Part shown: positions 1 to 10,714 of the stretch, one piece after another
How the letters are laid out: each line of letters opens with the position of its first letter
Numbering within the stretch: the stretch's first letter is position 1
Origin: Multifurca ochricompacta
Taxonomy: Eukaryota > Basidiomycota > Agaricomycetes > Russulales > Russulaceae
DNA length: 64,000 bases
NCBI GenBank assembly: GCA_022496185.1
Contig: WTXG01000081.1
Location: 1 to 64,000 of the forward strand
Direction of reading: 5' to 3'
Position numbers and translations under genes: made by a program
The notes under the pieces: model-generated
Told to the model about the DNA's origin: nothing
The model's database searches: none
What the model saw: only the letters and a program-made list of their open reading frames with translations

Positions 1-730
1 ACGTGCGGGAATTCCCTGGCCATTTCGAGTACCCTAAAGGGGGGAGAGTATCAGTATGACCCCGCGGTCAACAGGCCGTCGGAGGGGTTGGATGAGAGCA
101 GAGAAAGTGAGTAACATACCAATGTCCGGCGCCAGTACACAAGTCAATGACAACCTTGCGTTCGTCAAGATTTTCATTGAGTAACTCGCGAAGAGGTGCG
201 TCATAATTTCTTCCGGTGATCATGCGGAGCAGGATATGCTGAGCTTCCTGCCTCTGAAAATAGGGTGATCGCATATTAGAAAGCGCTAAATGTCTTCACA
301 TGCTTGAGATGATCCCAAGGATAGTGAGACAGACCTTTATTTCATCACCATCAACCGGAAGGCTATAATTACCATGGGAATGGAAAAGACGTGGGGGCTC
401 GCCATGTTGAGCAAAATAAGATGGGAATTCATGGTCTTCGATAGGATCGAGCGTCTCCGAAGAATTGTCGTCAACATCTTCTACCCCATCATCGTGCACC
501 GGGCCGGCATTAGACATGGCGGACCCGTGGGCGCCATTCTCTATCAAGTCGGCGCCGCCGAAGAGAAATTCGGGGAGGGAGTACGCGTAATCGAATTCGT
601 CGGGATGCAGGCTGAGGACTACATTTTGTTGAGAGCGGGGTAAGTACGGGTTGTCTGCCGGATCAGTCAAATGGGGGAATGTCATGAGATGCAGATGATA
701 TTCTTGGGCAAAAAAGTATAGTGACACCAA
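1..730 (-). CDS. SAM-dependent methyltransferase, 5' part (three exons, runs off the window start)
   Basis: Reading the minus strand, exon 1 is 730-335 (132 codons from the ATG), exon 2 is 253-120 and exon 3 starts at 33 and leaves the window. The introns are 334-254 (GTCTGT donor, CTAAT branch, CAG acceptor) and 119-34 (GTATGT donor, CTGAT branch, TTTAG acceptor), and both join in frame. Exon 2 ends in the glycine-rich motif I of class I methyltransferases (VVIDLCTGAGHW); exon 3 continues with an EMAREFP segment, as in the LaeA-like/Methyltransf_23 proteins common in basidiomycetes. The N-terminus is acidic and low in complexity. The catalytic C-terminal half is outside the window, so the substrate cannot be told. 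An ATG at 685 is an alternative start. Family assignment is by motif and exon logic, not by database search. Confidence 0.72.
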
Positions 731-835
731 TCGGCCTTATATGAAAAGAGGAAGGAGGGAAAGAAAAGGAAAGAAAAGAAAAGAAAAAAGAGATGAGAGG
801 CAGAGGGGAAATGGGGGACTAAAATATAAAGGACC
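731..835 (-). promoter_or_regulatory. CT-rich leader/promoter of the methyltransferase gene
   Basis: On the minus strand a long pyrimidine tract (about 745-792, repeated CTTTT units) lies directly upstream of the ATG, and an AT-rich TATA-like stretch lies at about 820-832. CT-rich tracts just upstream of the start codon are common in highly transcribed fungal genes. No transcription start can be fixed from sequence alone. Confidence 0.4.
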
Positions 836-3560
836 GAGGGGTGAGGGATGTGGCACCCGGTCGCTGTCGCGAAAAAGCAATCCAGAGTCCGCCGAGCGAT
901 CAACGAACTAACCCAGAGATGGGCACGTCGCAAAATGACCTTGCAACAGCCGGAGTTGAATTTGAACCAGTTTCTGTCATGGCCGCGTGGAGGGGAAAAC
1001 GAAGGGGTTGTTCCCAACACATCAAAAGGTCTCACGGCCGGGGGTTGTAAGTAATTAAAAGAACGAATTGGTCGGAGTACCATAACTCGCGGAGACATAA
1101 GACGGGGAAGGGTGGGGAAAAGGAACTTGGAACAAGAAACGGAGAGGCCACCATCTTTGGGATAAATGATATGATAATAAATGATTGATGATGATGATCT
1201 TGCTTGCTAGCTAGCTACTATGACTTGAAGGAAAGTAATAACAAGGCAAGCAAGCAAGGAGGATGAGGATTGCCCTTAGCCTTAGTTCGCCATTCGCCAT
1301 CATGACTTCATTTCAATTTGCTTCCGTTCTAGATCGATCGCGTATCAATAATGAATGTACTCCCGCCGCCTTGCCGCAATCAACCACAACCCACACCCCT
1401 CGGCTCGGGGCGCGGGTTTAAGCTATGTGATGGGTTATGGGCAAGGGGTTCCAAGGGTTACTGTATTCTAAGGAGAACGATTGGGGGCCACACCCAAAGC
1501 AATCCAGTCCACCCAACCCCTCCACAGGCTTTAAGACCTTCCAGGAGGATGATGACCTGGCATCCTAAGGCCACCTCATGTTTTTAATACCCTGATTTTT
1601 CTTCTCTTGCCCTCGACTCTCAAGATTGGCTTTCCGCCCTTGAATTGACCTGGTTTTAGGGTTCCTAGCTGTTTTGTCATAAAGAAGCTGACGTGCTCGG
1701 GCGACTTTTGAGTGAAAAGAAGATCAGGCAACTGTTCTCTCTAAGGTCAGTGCACGCAACTACCTCTGTGAATTATGGTTTTTCTTATAGTTTGGGTCCT
1801 GGAAAGGTATGGGTGTGGGGCGTCACTGGTTCGGGTTAAAACAGTTCCAAGTGCACTGGTAACTTACCGCTTGAAGTGAACTGTCATTTAACAAGCCATC
1901 GGAGTTCAACAACAATGAACATTTCAATTCCAACCAATCTTTTCAAAAAACTCTAGATCGATCGCGATAACTTCAATTAGAGCATGACCCCAGGAGGGAC
2001 ATCGAATCACGTCCCATTTGCCCCAGTTGCGTCACCTCACATTTTCGCCTCCGCCTCCCCTTTACCTTAGTTTGCTTGCCCGTTGTCCAGCGTATCATCA
2101 AAAAACTATGCAAACCCTCATCATTTGACTACAAGGTGAGTCGCCACCGTGGAGAAGACAAGGAGCGCTACCCAAAATTGGGTCCACCGTGAAAATCTTA
2201 ACAACTTCCTTTCGAACACACGTTCTTCCTCCTCCTAGTCTTGTCCGATTGCGGAGCCGGAAAAGGGAATCTATACGGGTACACCCATGAGTGCAGCCCT
2301 GGCCCGGATGTTGGCGGAGAGAAGTGACCGGGAAAGGCAAGGTTGGTAAAAGAGGCCGAGAAAAGATTTCAGGTTTACACATCATCGACGGCAATGGCCC
2401 TCCCCGACGTCAGCGTGATCCAAGCACGCCAGGTCTGGGGTTCCGTCCAGGCACAATTAACACTTTGCTGGCCACAAGATACCCACCGGCTGGCACAAGC
2501 CCTCAAAGTACAAGTAGGATGAGGCAGAAGTGGAGCTAAGGAGAGTAGTGGATCAAAAACCTCACATGTATCAGTTTACGTCCAATTATGTCTATATTTG
2601 GGTGTGCGACCCGCTTCTGGACATTGAGCGCCAAACAACAGCTGAACGACGAAGCACCTCACGAGACGCGCTCGAAGTACCACTGACACAGTTATTCTTG
2701 GCATCGCTCTAGGTTACGGAAGAGTTATAAAGGGTATACGTTTTTATCGATCTTGAGTAAGTCGACCAGAGCCATGCGCCAGGGAGAAAAAAAAAAGGTG
2801 AAGGTGAAGCATGTTGACTAAACGCAAAGAAAGACACAGAGAAAAACAAGGTTACAGCATGTTAGTAAAGCATCGGAATTCGGTGCGAGTCTTCAACTAG
2901 GTGGCGAACCATAGCAAACAGCAGAGTAAATTTTACGTGATAGTCCATGGATCAGGGCTAAGCACTTGGGCGTAACTAGCATGGGTGCGCAACCGCGACT
3001 AGCGGTCAGATATATGTGGACTCCAGACACAGAATGCGGTAAGCATCAGGAACTGAATGTGCTTTTGCGAATCAACCCATGATCGAGGAAATCAAAGAGG
3101 TATAGGACGCATCGTCTGTGTCGAGTATGACAATCGTAGAAAATTTTTTCGAAGTCCTTGCATACGTGCCAGTGAATTCGGAAAAATGACAGAAATAGTT
3201 TTAGTGCTCAATTGTGTCCAGTGTCGTATTCTCGGTTGCTTGCTTCCCAGGAGGCTACCTGTCAACAAGGGGGGGGGGCTGGCAATAGAGGAAAGTGACC
3301 CAAATTACTCGATAAACGGAGAAAAAGTTGAAACTCACGGGGAGTGGGGGAGACAAACACGAAAGACCAAAGATTGGGCAAATAGGGTGCATGGCGAGCT
3401 ATAACAAAGACAGCAAAAACAAAGAAAGCAAAAGGTTTGAGCCTAAAACCAGGATCCTGCTAGGTGACATTCCGAATCCTTCCGAGTCTTTTTTAATTTA
3501 TTTTAAAACTAATTTAATTTATTACACACTTCAAGGTGTTGCCTAAGTCATGCGGCTACT
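836..3560. other. Intergenic region without a recognisable gene
   Basis: Only short overlapping open frames with no family resemblance are present. Simple-sequence stretches include GATGAT and GCTTGCTAGCTAGC at about 1180-1260 and a run of ten G at about 3268. A 14 bp palindrome-rich motif, CTAGATCGATCGCG, occurs twice (1329-1342 and 1953-1966), each time a short distance downstream of a CATTTCAATT sequence. I see no tRNA, rRNA or transposon termini here. Confidence 0.5.
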
Positions 3561-4365
3561 ACCGGGGTACATAGTAGCTACAAACAAAATGAACAGGTCA
3601 TAGGGCTGAAGCCCAGTGAGACACGCTTTTCTTTCCATAACCATTACCATCTCACAATTTCTTTTTTTGCAGCATTGGCTATGGAGGAACCCCCCCCCAG
3701 CCCCCCTCTCTTTTTTTTTCATGAAATTCTTTTAGGGCTATTTTTATTTTATATCTAATTTGTATTCTGTGTGCATAGTGTTTTAAAGTCTGGTCCAGTT
3801 TGTGGTTTGGACTGTTGAACCAGAGTACTGGTACAGAGCTACCAGAGATTGGTCTGACATAAGATTGTGATCATGTGTTTCAGAGATAATGCAGCTGATC
3901 ACAATCACTTAGATACTTAAATGATCCTAATACATCCAAAAGTGGTCATGTGACTATAATCACATTATAAACACATTGTACTTATGATTAGATTAATAAC
4001 TGATTAGTACATGCAGATGTATATAAAAGCCTATGTAAATGTCACAGTTAGGTGTGGGAACTGTGTTGAAGTCGAACAAGAAGAAGCAAGTTCAATCAAG
4101 ACTCAAAGGTCACAGCAAATCCAGTCTGGTTCAAGCCTTCAACAAGGCCAAGGGCACGTGTATGAGAGTCGAAGTTGATGGCAGAGACACTCAGTCCTGC
4201 AACAAGTTCAATAGGGTTGAAGGCTCTCCAAGTCATGTCTTGGAGAGTTCGAGTGGGGTTCTTTCTGGGAGAGTTTGATGAAGTCACAAGCACCTTGGAT
4301 TGAACACAAGAGAACAGACTTAGGTCTGTCTCTCTATCCTACTGCTCTTTAAATACAGGTAGTTC
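3561..4365. other. AT-rich unassigned region with a TATA-like promoter, possibly an old LTR remnant
   Basis: Homopolymer and pyrimidine-rich stretches (3660-3720) are followed by AT-rich sequence with a good TATA box (TATATAAAAG at about 4020) and a purine/pyrimidine-patchy downstream part without a convincing protein. The layout resembles the promoter part of an LTR, but I could not find matching TG..CA ends, a TSD or a second copy in the window. Confidence 0.3.
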
Positions 4366-4876
4366 TGTCAAACAATCATGCTGCTGGTTATACTGACTGT
4401 GGTTAGTAGCGGTTTTAGGCTAGAAAGACAAGTATACTTCAGAGGTTGAAGAAACTCTGTATTACTATTCTACTGACCTAGAAAGACAAGTATCTACAAG
4501 AGATGGTTAGTCAAAGGTATGGTAGAAAGTATAGTAGAACTTACACTTCAGAGGTTGAAGAAACTCTGAAGTGGAAGAGACAAAACAGACACCCTTATAT
4601 ACCCATGGGGGCCAGGGGAAATGGTCTGTGCACACTGGGAATAAGTCCACAAGTGCTGGACAATAAACAGAGAGGGATAAAGGCCATTGGCCAAAGAGAT
4701 ATCACATGCTTACTGCGCATTACTAAGTCCATCACTAATCAGCTGAGTAAGGTGAGAAAGAAGTGTAATAAAGATAACATAAAAAGTCTGATACTCCGAA
4801 ATCTAATCTAATCTAATCTACAACTGAAGCGAACCTTAGATGCCTGAAGCATCTCCAGACATGTCCTGTGTCAACA
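4366..4876 (-). repeat. Solo LTR, Copia-A family
   Basis: This is a complete 511 bp LTR in reverse orientation, starting TGTCAAACAATCATG and ending GTGTCAACA. It is flanked by a perfect 5 bp TSD, AGTTC (4361-4365 and 4877-4881). It has the family hallmarks: the reverse of TATATAAGGG, the paired CTTCAGAG/CTCTGAAG hairpins and a run of ATTAG units. No internal sequence is attached, so it arose by LTR-LTR recombination. Confidence 0.93.
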
Positions 4877-5432
4877 AGTTCTAGCTATGTCATAGTATAT
4901 AGAAGCTTCTAGTACAATGATATAATGTCTAATGGTTGCACAGTAGACTGTGCTAGAACTATGGAGAATAAGGAGGGGTTGGGCCCTCAGTGAGTAAGCA
5001 GTGAGTAAATGTTTCAGAATAATAAGTCTGTCTCTTCATCAGCAAGTCATGTCACCTTGTCAATCCAGAATCATCACAGTAAATATGCTACAGAAATCAA
5101 GTTGCTATCACATTAATGACTGCATCTAAGTCTCAAAGTAAAACAAAGGTGAGATAGCTAGCAGTAATGTAGTATCTAGTGTAGGCTGTGCCATACCTGT
5201 TCTATATGGACTGCTCCATGGACTGCTTTTTTTGACATTTTTCATGTGAAACAGACCCACAACTTGTAATGTCTGGTGTGGGATGTAGTGATTGGCAGGG
5301 GTAACCCTAGGGTATCCTCATTAATACCTGTACCTGTACCTGTACCTGTCACCCATGAAAATGTGTGCAAGTTCTTTACTTGCATTGTGCATTTTGGATA
5401 ACCAGCTTGGACCTTCCTGGACCAAGAAGATA
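4877..5432. other. Unassigned spacer with an ACCTGT microsatellite
   Basis: This is the continuation of the AT-rich host sequence interrupted by the solo LTR. It holds four tandem ACCTGT units (5326-5349) and no gene-like frame. It ends at the TA target of the Tc1-type element. Confidence 0.4.
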
Positions 5433-5691
5433 CAGTAGCCCACAAAACCATTCCAATGTTTGGCCATCCTGGAGAGATTGACCTACCACACACTGAGAAT
5501 AATTTCCAAAATTAGTAGAAATTAGTAGATGATAGTGTAGCATCTAAGCTTCAATTAGAGCCTATAATACTGTCAATTGGATCAGTGGTTCATGACATAT
5601 AAAATGTTTTGTGAGGCATTATCATTGGAATGGTTTTGTGGCCAACATGTGAGATGACAAAACCAGTATCTGGTGGTCATGCAAATGCATT

Positions 5692-6209
5692 TGTCAAACA
5701 ATCATGCTGCTGGTTATACTGACTGTGGTTAGTAGCATGTGAGGCTAGAAACAAAGACAAGTGCTTCAGAGGTTAGAAGAACTCTATATCATACTACACT
5801 ACTGACCTAGAAACAAAGACAAGTCTATATACAAGGTTAGTCTAGAGGTAGTAGAGAGTAAAGTAAAAGGAACTTACGCTTCAGAGGTTAGAAGAACTCT
5901 GACGTGTAAGAGATGAAACAGACACCCTTATATACCCATGAGGGCAAGGGGAAATGGTCTGTGCGCACTGGGAATAAGTCCACAAGTGCTGGACGATAAA
6001 CAGAGAGGGATAAAGGCCATTGGCCAAGGAGATATCACATGCTTACTGTGCATTACTAAGTCCATCACTAATCAGCTGAGTAAGGTGAGAAAGAAATGTA
6101 ATAAAGATAACATAAAAAGTCTGATACTCCGATATCTAATCTAATCTAATCTACAGCTGAAGCGAACCTTAGATGCCTGAAGCATCTCCAGACACGTCCT
6201 GTGTCAACA
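5692..6209 (-). repeat. Solo LTR, Copia-A family, at the hinge of element T1
   Basis: This 518 bp reverse-oriented LTR runs from TGTCAAACAATCATG to GTGTCAACA. Unlike the other solo LTRs it has no matching TSD (GCATT on the left, CAAGT on the right). Comparison with the intact fold-back element shows that one arm tip and the hinge of T1 are missing at this point, so the LTR insertion was accompanied or followed by a deletion. Confidence 0.85.
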
Positions 6210-6519
6210 CAAGTGTTGTTGATGATTATTTGGTGTGTGTTCAACTTATTAAACATTGTCACATGACTGTCAATGCATTTGCATGACCACCAGATACTGG
6301 TTTTGTCATCTCACATGTTGGCCACAAAACCATTCCAATGATAATGCCTCACAAAACATTTTATATGTCATGAACCACTGATCCAATTGACAGTATTATA
6401 GGCTCTAATTGAAGCTTAGATGCTACACTATCATCTACTAATTTCTACTAATTTTGGAAAGTATTCTCATTGTGTGGTATGTCAATCTCTCCAGGATGGC
6501 CAAACATTGGAATGGTTTT

Positions 6520-7427
6520 TGTCACGGCTCTATTTTATTTTTCCTTTTATTTTCTCCCTTGAAGATCACATGACTGTGGGAAGATTACCCAGCAGTCTCA
6601 ACACGTGATCATGGGAATGTAGTCGTGACATGGATCATGTGACCGAGTCACATGTAATAGTCACATGCTGCTTAGTCAGCACAAGAGCCACTCAACAATA
6701 GCAAGTCGATTCTCTATTGTGTTTACCACAATAAGCATGGCTCCACAGTCTAGATGGTTCTAGACCAAGTGGAGCCGTTATCAAGATAAGAGGAGCCCAG
6801 CCTAGAAGGTTCTAGGTAAGTGGAGCTCTAGATAAGGGCCCAGGTTGGGCCATGGCCAATTTTAGCACAGAATCACATGTATCAGTAGATAGACGCGTTC
6901 CAGACCTAAGGGCTAGACTACATATCAGTTATCTACTCCACAATGACATCATTATGACATCACATTGTGGAGCATGATCAGTCAGCAGAGTAAAGCAGCT
7001 TACGAATCACAAAGATAAGGCTCAGTCAGCAATACAGCTGACTGATACTTGCTGATTCTTGCTTACACTTACTGCTTACCTTGTTACACTGAGAAATGTA
7101 TATAAGACCCTCTGTAACAGCCTGTAGCCCCCATCTTGTCCTCTTGGGGCTGCAGGTGAGTAACTGTCTACACGAGTTTGATACATAGTGCTAATGGCAT
7201 CCTGCCTCCCTGTGTGACTCGATCCTTTGGATCTTGTCCTCTTGGGGCTGCAGCTTCTTTGGGTTTCAGAACACCGCTGTCATGGTTGAACAAACCACTG
7301 TGGGCAGCAAGGTTCCCCATCATTGCTTGACGCGTGACGTTTGCCTCCGCGGTACGCCCAACGACAAAGGTCACTTAACCTTTGCCCTTCTTGCTTACTA
7401 AGTGTACACAGAGCTTCACCCGTTACA
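6520..7427 (+). repeat. Gypsy-B 5' LTR
   Basis: The LTR is 908 bp, from TGTCACGGCTC to CACCCGTTACA. A TATATAAG box lies at 7099-7106, and the predicted RNA start (ATCTTGTCCT, 7133) lies 34 nt downstream. A 23 bp segment starting at that point (7133-7155) is repeated exactly at 7231-7253. Confidence 0.93.
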
Positions 7428-7429
7428 TT

Positions 7430-7439
7430 AGGACAAGAT
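7430..7439 (+). promoter_or_regulatory. Gypsy-B self-priming primer-binding site
   Basis: AGGACAAGAT, two bases after the LTR, is perfectly complementary over 10 nt to the predicted 5' end of the element's own RNA (ATCTTGTCCT, 7133-7142). This matches the Tf1/sushi mechanism, in which the RNA's own 5' end primes reverse transcription. I recognise no tRNA-complementary site. Confidence 0.75.
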
Positions 7440-8132
7440 TGTATCCTACGTGTCCTCCCAGTTTCGGGCCGGCACTTTAAAAACCCCTTTTACAGCAGTA
7501 GTAGTGTTTCACATAGTCTTAGTTACAACCCCTGGGGTCGGAGGCCTGATCAGACAGTAGCTGAGTTGAGCCAATAATTCATAGCCGAGGCGGTGATCAG
7601 AGATATACCCGAGTAGTGGTTATCCTGGTTGCTTGGTCATTCCAAACTCGAGTTGTCGTGTTTACACGCGCTTGGGGATCATCTGTGCCGGATCTCCTAC
7701 CAAGGAGTGTAAAACTGGGCAGAGCTGAGGGGGCCCCGGGAAACTGGTGACGAACTCAGAGAGACATCTGTCAGAACCGATTTCAGAGCACTTGGGCTCG
7801 TGTCCCTTGTGTGAGAGGCAGCCAATAGGTCGAGGAGACTGCGGCAGACAGCCTTGGGCTCTGTAACTTTCCATATCATTTTTCCTGGTGTTTGTCATTA
7901 CCGCCGGAGCTTGGCTAGTGCACTCTTGTGTGCATTAGTATTCGTCTCTTTGGTTGACACACCCTTCCATCCTGTGCTTAGCGTTGCGCGGCACTTGTAA
8001 CATCGAAACACACCAAAACTACGAAGCTTCTGGTCCAGCGGACCAGCCTTCATACCTCTTTTCACAACGCCACGTATTCCGTGGGTTGACCGTATCATCC
8101 GGCGCGCTCGAGAGCGTGTCCAACAACTTTGA
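7440..8132 (+). other. Gypsy-B 5' untranslated leader
   Basis: About 700 bp separate the primer site from the first long open frame. Short open frames exist, but none resembles a retroelement protein. Confidence 0.5.
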
Positions 8133-10120
8133 AGGAGAGGAAGACACATTTTAACGCCGCCGCTTCCTATTCAGGAGCAGCCGCATCAGGAAGACGTGAC
8201 TGCGCAGAACATTCTTCCGCAGCACCCTGACTTCCCTTTTACTTTCAACAATCTTCCCTCGACAATCTCCTTCGATCTCGCATATCACTACCGTTGGGAT
8301 AACACCCAAGAAGAACATTTTGCCACACCCGCCTCTTCTACCATAGAAGGGTCAGAAGGCGCTCTCTCCACCTCCCCTACTCTCCGCGAAGCCAACAACA
8401 TTGTTGAAGAAAGCTTCGAGGACGAACGGGACATTTATCTTTACCGCGACAGACTGGTGCGCAACTGGTTAAACGAAATAACTGAACGTTTACACCACCA
8501 CCCGTCTGCCGAGGCCGAACTTAGAGAGCTTTTTGGCAACTGGTATCTCCCCGGTACAGAAGTAACGGTCACCGACCTTGTAGCACGCGCCGCTGAGTGG
8601 GAAGAAGAAGAAGAAGAAGAATTAGGGTCAGAATTAGAATATCTGACCGACTGAACGGTGGCTTCTAGAAGTTCTAGAACACCCAACCCTCCATACTCCC
8701 GCTCCGCTAGGCCCTCTCGATTACCTAGCCGAGCACCGTCGCCTATAGAAAATTTAATCTCCCCTGCAATCGAAGCAGAACTAGAAGAGCAACAGTTTAT
8801 CAGGAATTTAGCCTCCCAGTTATCTGACGAATTACTCCGTCAAGCTGGTGTACCTGATATTACTTCTTCTAATTCCACTCCTTCCGATTCCAGCACTCCT
8901 ACTCGTCGCGACACTCCTCCAGCCAGACAAAATAGTCCTACTAGTCCTATGGCTAGCACCGCTCCCACAACCGGGCCCAGTGGACCCAGTACCAATCCCC
9001 CGCCGCCAGCGCAGACCCCGCTTACAATGACACCAGCAGAGCTTCGTAATATGATGGGCGCCATGATGGCCGCCATCACACAGCTCTCTGCGGACGTCCA
9101 AATAGTGGTCCAGCAGCTTGGACAGCCAACCCCTCCCCAGACAGTCGGCTCCGGAAAAGATTCTTCTGTGGCTCGACCTGCCTCCTGGGATGGAAAGGGA
9201 AACTCGGCTGACGCCAGGCACTTCCTGGCTGCATTCCATAATTGGGGATGGAACCAAAAGCGGAACTTGAACGACTATGACCCCACGACAACCAACTGGT
9301 CCAAGAGGGATGCAGATTGGATCTTGGCGGTCCTAAATTTAATGACTGGAGACACACGAACGTGGGCTCTGCCGCATTTGGAGCAATTAAAAAACGGAGT
9401 TATTCCCTTTTCAGCGAATTGGGGTAACTTTGAACAGGCATTTACTTCGCGGTTTATACCGCACGACATTGGAGAAGCAGCGCGATCAGCGCTGAAGAAA
9501 ATCCAACAAGGACGCCACAGCGTGGCAGAATACAAAGCTCGCTTTGACGAGCATTCACCTCAAACCGGATGGTCAGACCGTGACCTTTTTGATCGGTTCT
9601 ACGATGGCCTTTCCGGCAAAATCAAAGACACCTTGGCTATTATGCCAGTGCAACCCACAGATATGCAGACACTCTTTACGTCTGCTCAGCTAATCGACCA
9701 AAGATTACGCTGAAGAGAAGCAGAGAAGAAGGGAGAAGTTCTCCCTGAACCAACCCAGCACCGAAAAGACCCCAATGCTATGGAGATCGATGCCTCCAAA
9801 CAGCAACAAACAGGGTCTGGCAAGAAAAGCTTTTATGATTACAAAGCTGCCTTTAAAGGAAAGTGCACGGGATGTGGAAGCAGTGCCCATACTTGGGCGA
9901 ACGGCAACCACAAAGAGCAACTCTGCAATCACTGTGGAAGAAAAGGGCATATTACCACAGGTTGTTACCACAAATGGGCTGGAAAGCCCAAAATAGCAAA
10001 AGTCGCTGGCTCTGACAGCCAGGCACCTGCAGCTCCTCAAGCTGCCGCAGCAAGCACCCAGCCTACCCAGGCTGCTAATGCTAGCTCGACCTCCAAAAAG
10101 GGTAACGCGCCCGCCAATAG
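8133..10120 (+). pseudogene. gag: Gypsy-B gag (interrupted, with in-frame stops)
   Basis: One reading frame runs from 8133 to 10120 with TGA at 8652-8654 and 9711-9713, and resumes after Gypsy-A1 at 17589, ending at TAG 17659-17661. The part from 8658 has a proline/serine-rich N-terminus and a Retrotrans_gag-like capsid region (about 9160-9710). Two zinc-binding segments follow at about 9862-9975: CTGCGSSAHTWANGNHKEQLC and CNHCGRKGHITTGC, the latter a CX2CX4HX4C knuckle. The frame from 8133 has no ATG, and the sequence at 8658 starts with GTGGCTTC. Both stops could come from CGA. Whether the acidic 8133-8651 part belongs to gag or is a separate upstream ORF is unclear. Confidence 0.75.
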
Positions 10121-10695
10121 TGTTACGAACCCCATCTCTGCCTGTATTCTTTTTCTTACCCCATGACGATCCCTCTCTACCGCCCACACTTCACTACCAG
10201 ATCACGTCTCCATCGTGGGATCCATCACGTGCTCTTCGTCCATCCCCGTGATCTCCTTGTTTGCTCGTGCTTACCTACCGTTATCTTCGTTATCGTTTAT
10301 CTTCTTATCGTACGACCGGACACTTACTTAATACCCTATCAGAAGCTAGGCTTTACGCCCTCCGCTTTCGTATATTTGGGCCCACTCGACTCCGTTCCCT
10401 TATCTCATAGACACCCACTGCATTACGTATATAAGTCCGCTGTAGCTACCCTGTAGACCTCAGACTCGACTTATTGAACATATCGGTGTTTGTCTTCTGG
10501 ACTCTCCCTTAGATTCTTTGACTCGACCATCTCAGTGCTTTCGGCACTTTCCGCTTAACATCGTCACTAGGGGACAGCCCCTTTGACTTTGACTCTTCCC
10601 TGAAACTCCAGGAGGTCCTATTGGCCTCCTATCTGAACCCCTGAATACAGAGCTGTCGCACAAGTCGTGCAGAACGTCTCGCACCGGATGTAACA
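10121..10695 (+). repeat. Gypsy-A1 5' LTR
   Basis: The LTR is 575 bp, TGTTACGAACC to GGATGTAACA. TATATAA lies at 10428-10434, and the predicted transcript start AGACTCGACTT at 10462-10472 lies 34 nt downstream. The same arrangement is present in Gypsy-A3. Confidence 0.95.
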
Positions 10696-10697
10696 TC

Positions 10698-10708
10698 AAG
10701 TCGAGTCT
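10698..10708 (+). promoter_or_regulatory. Gypsy-A1 self-priming primer-binding site
   Basis: AAGTCGAGTCT, two bases after the LTR, is an exact 11 nt complement of AGACTCGACTT (10462-10472), the presumed 5' end of the genomic RNA. Eleven nucleotides is also the length of the Tf1 self-primer. Gypsy-A3 has the same pair (60715-60725 with 60479-60489). Confidence 0.85.
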
Positions 10709-10714
10709 ATCACA

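Noticed and set aside
682..1098. A 138-codon minus-strand frame upstream of the methyltransferase
   Set aside because: Low-complexity, overlaps the CT-rich promoter and shows no family resemblance.
841..3546. Several short plus-strand frames in the left intergenic region
   Set aside because: None has domain-like content, splice-compatible extension or compositional support.
5938..6144. A 68-codon frame (starting MRARGNGLCALGISPQ) that recurs antisense in nearly every Copia-A LTR (also near 4600, 24390 minus, 25582, 31616, 46700)
   Set aside because: Its conservation follows from the LTRs being recent copies. It runs against LTR transcription, has no domain and is lost in LTR-B.
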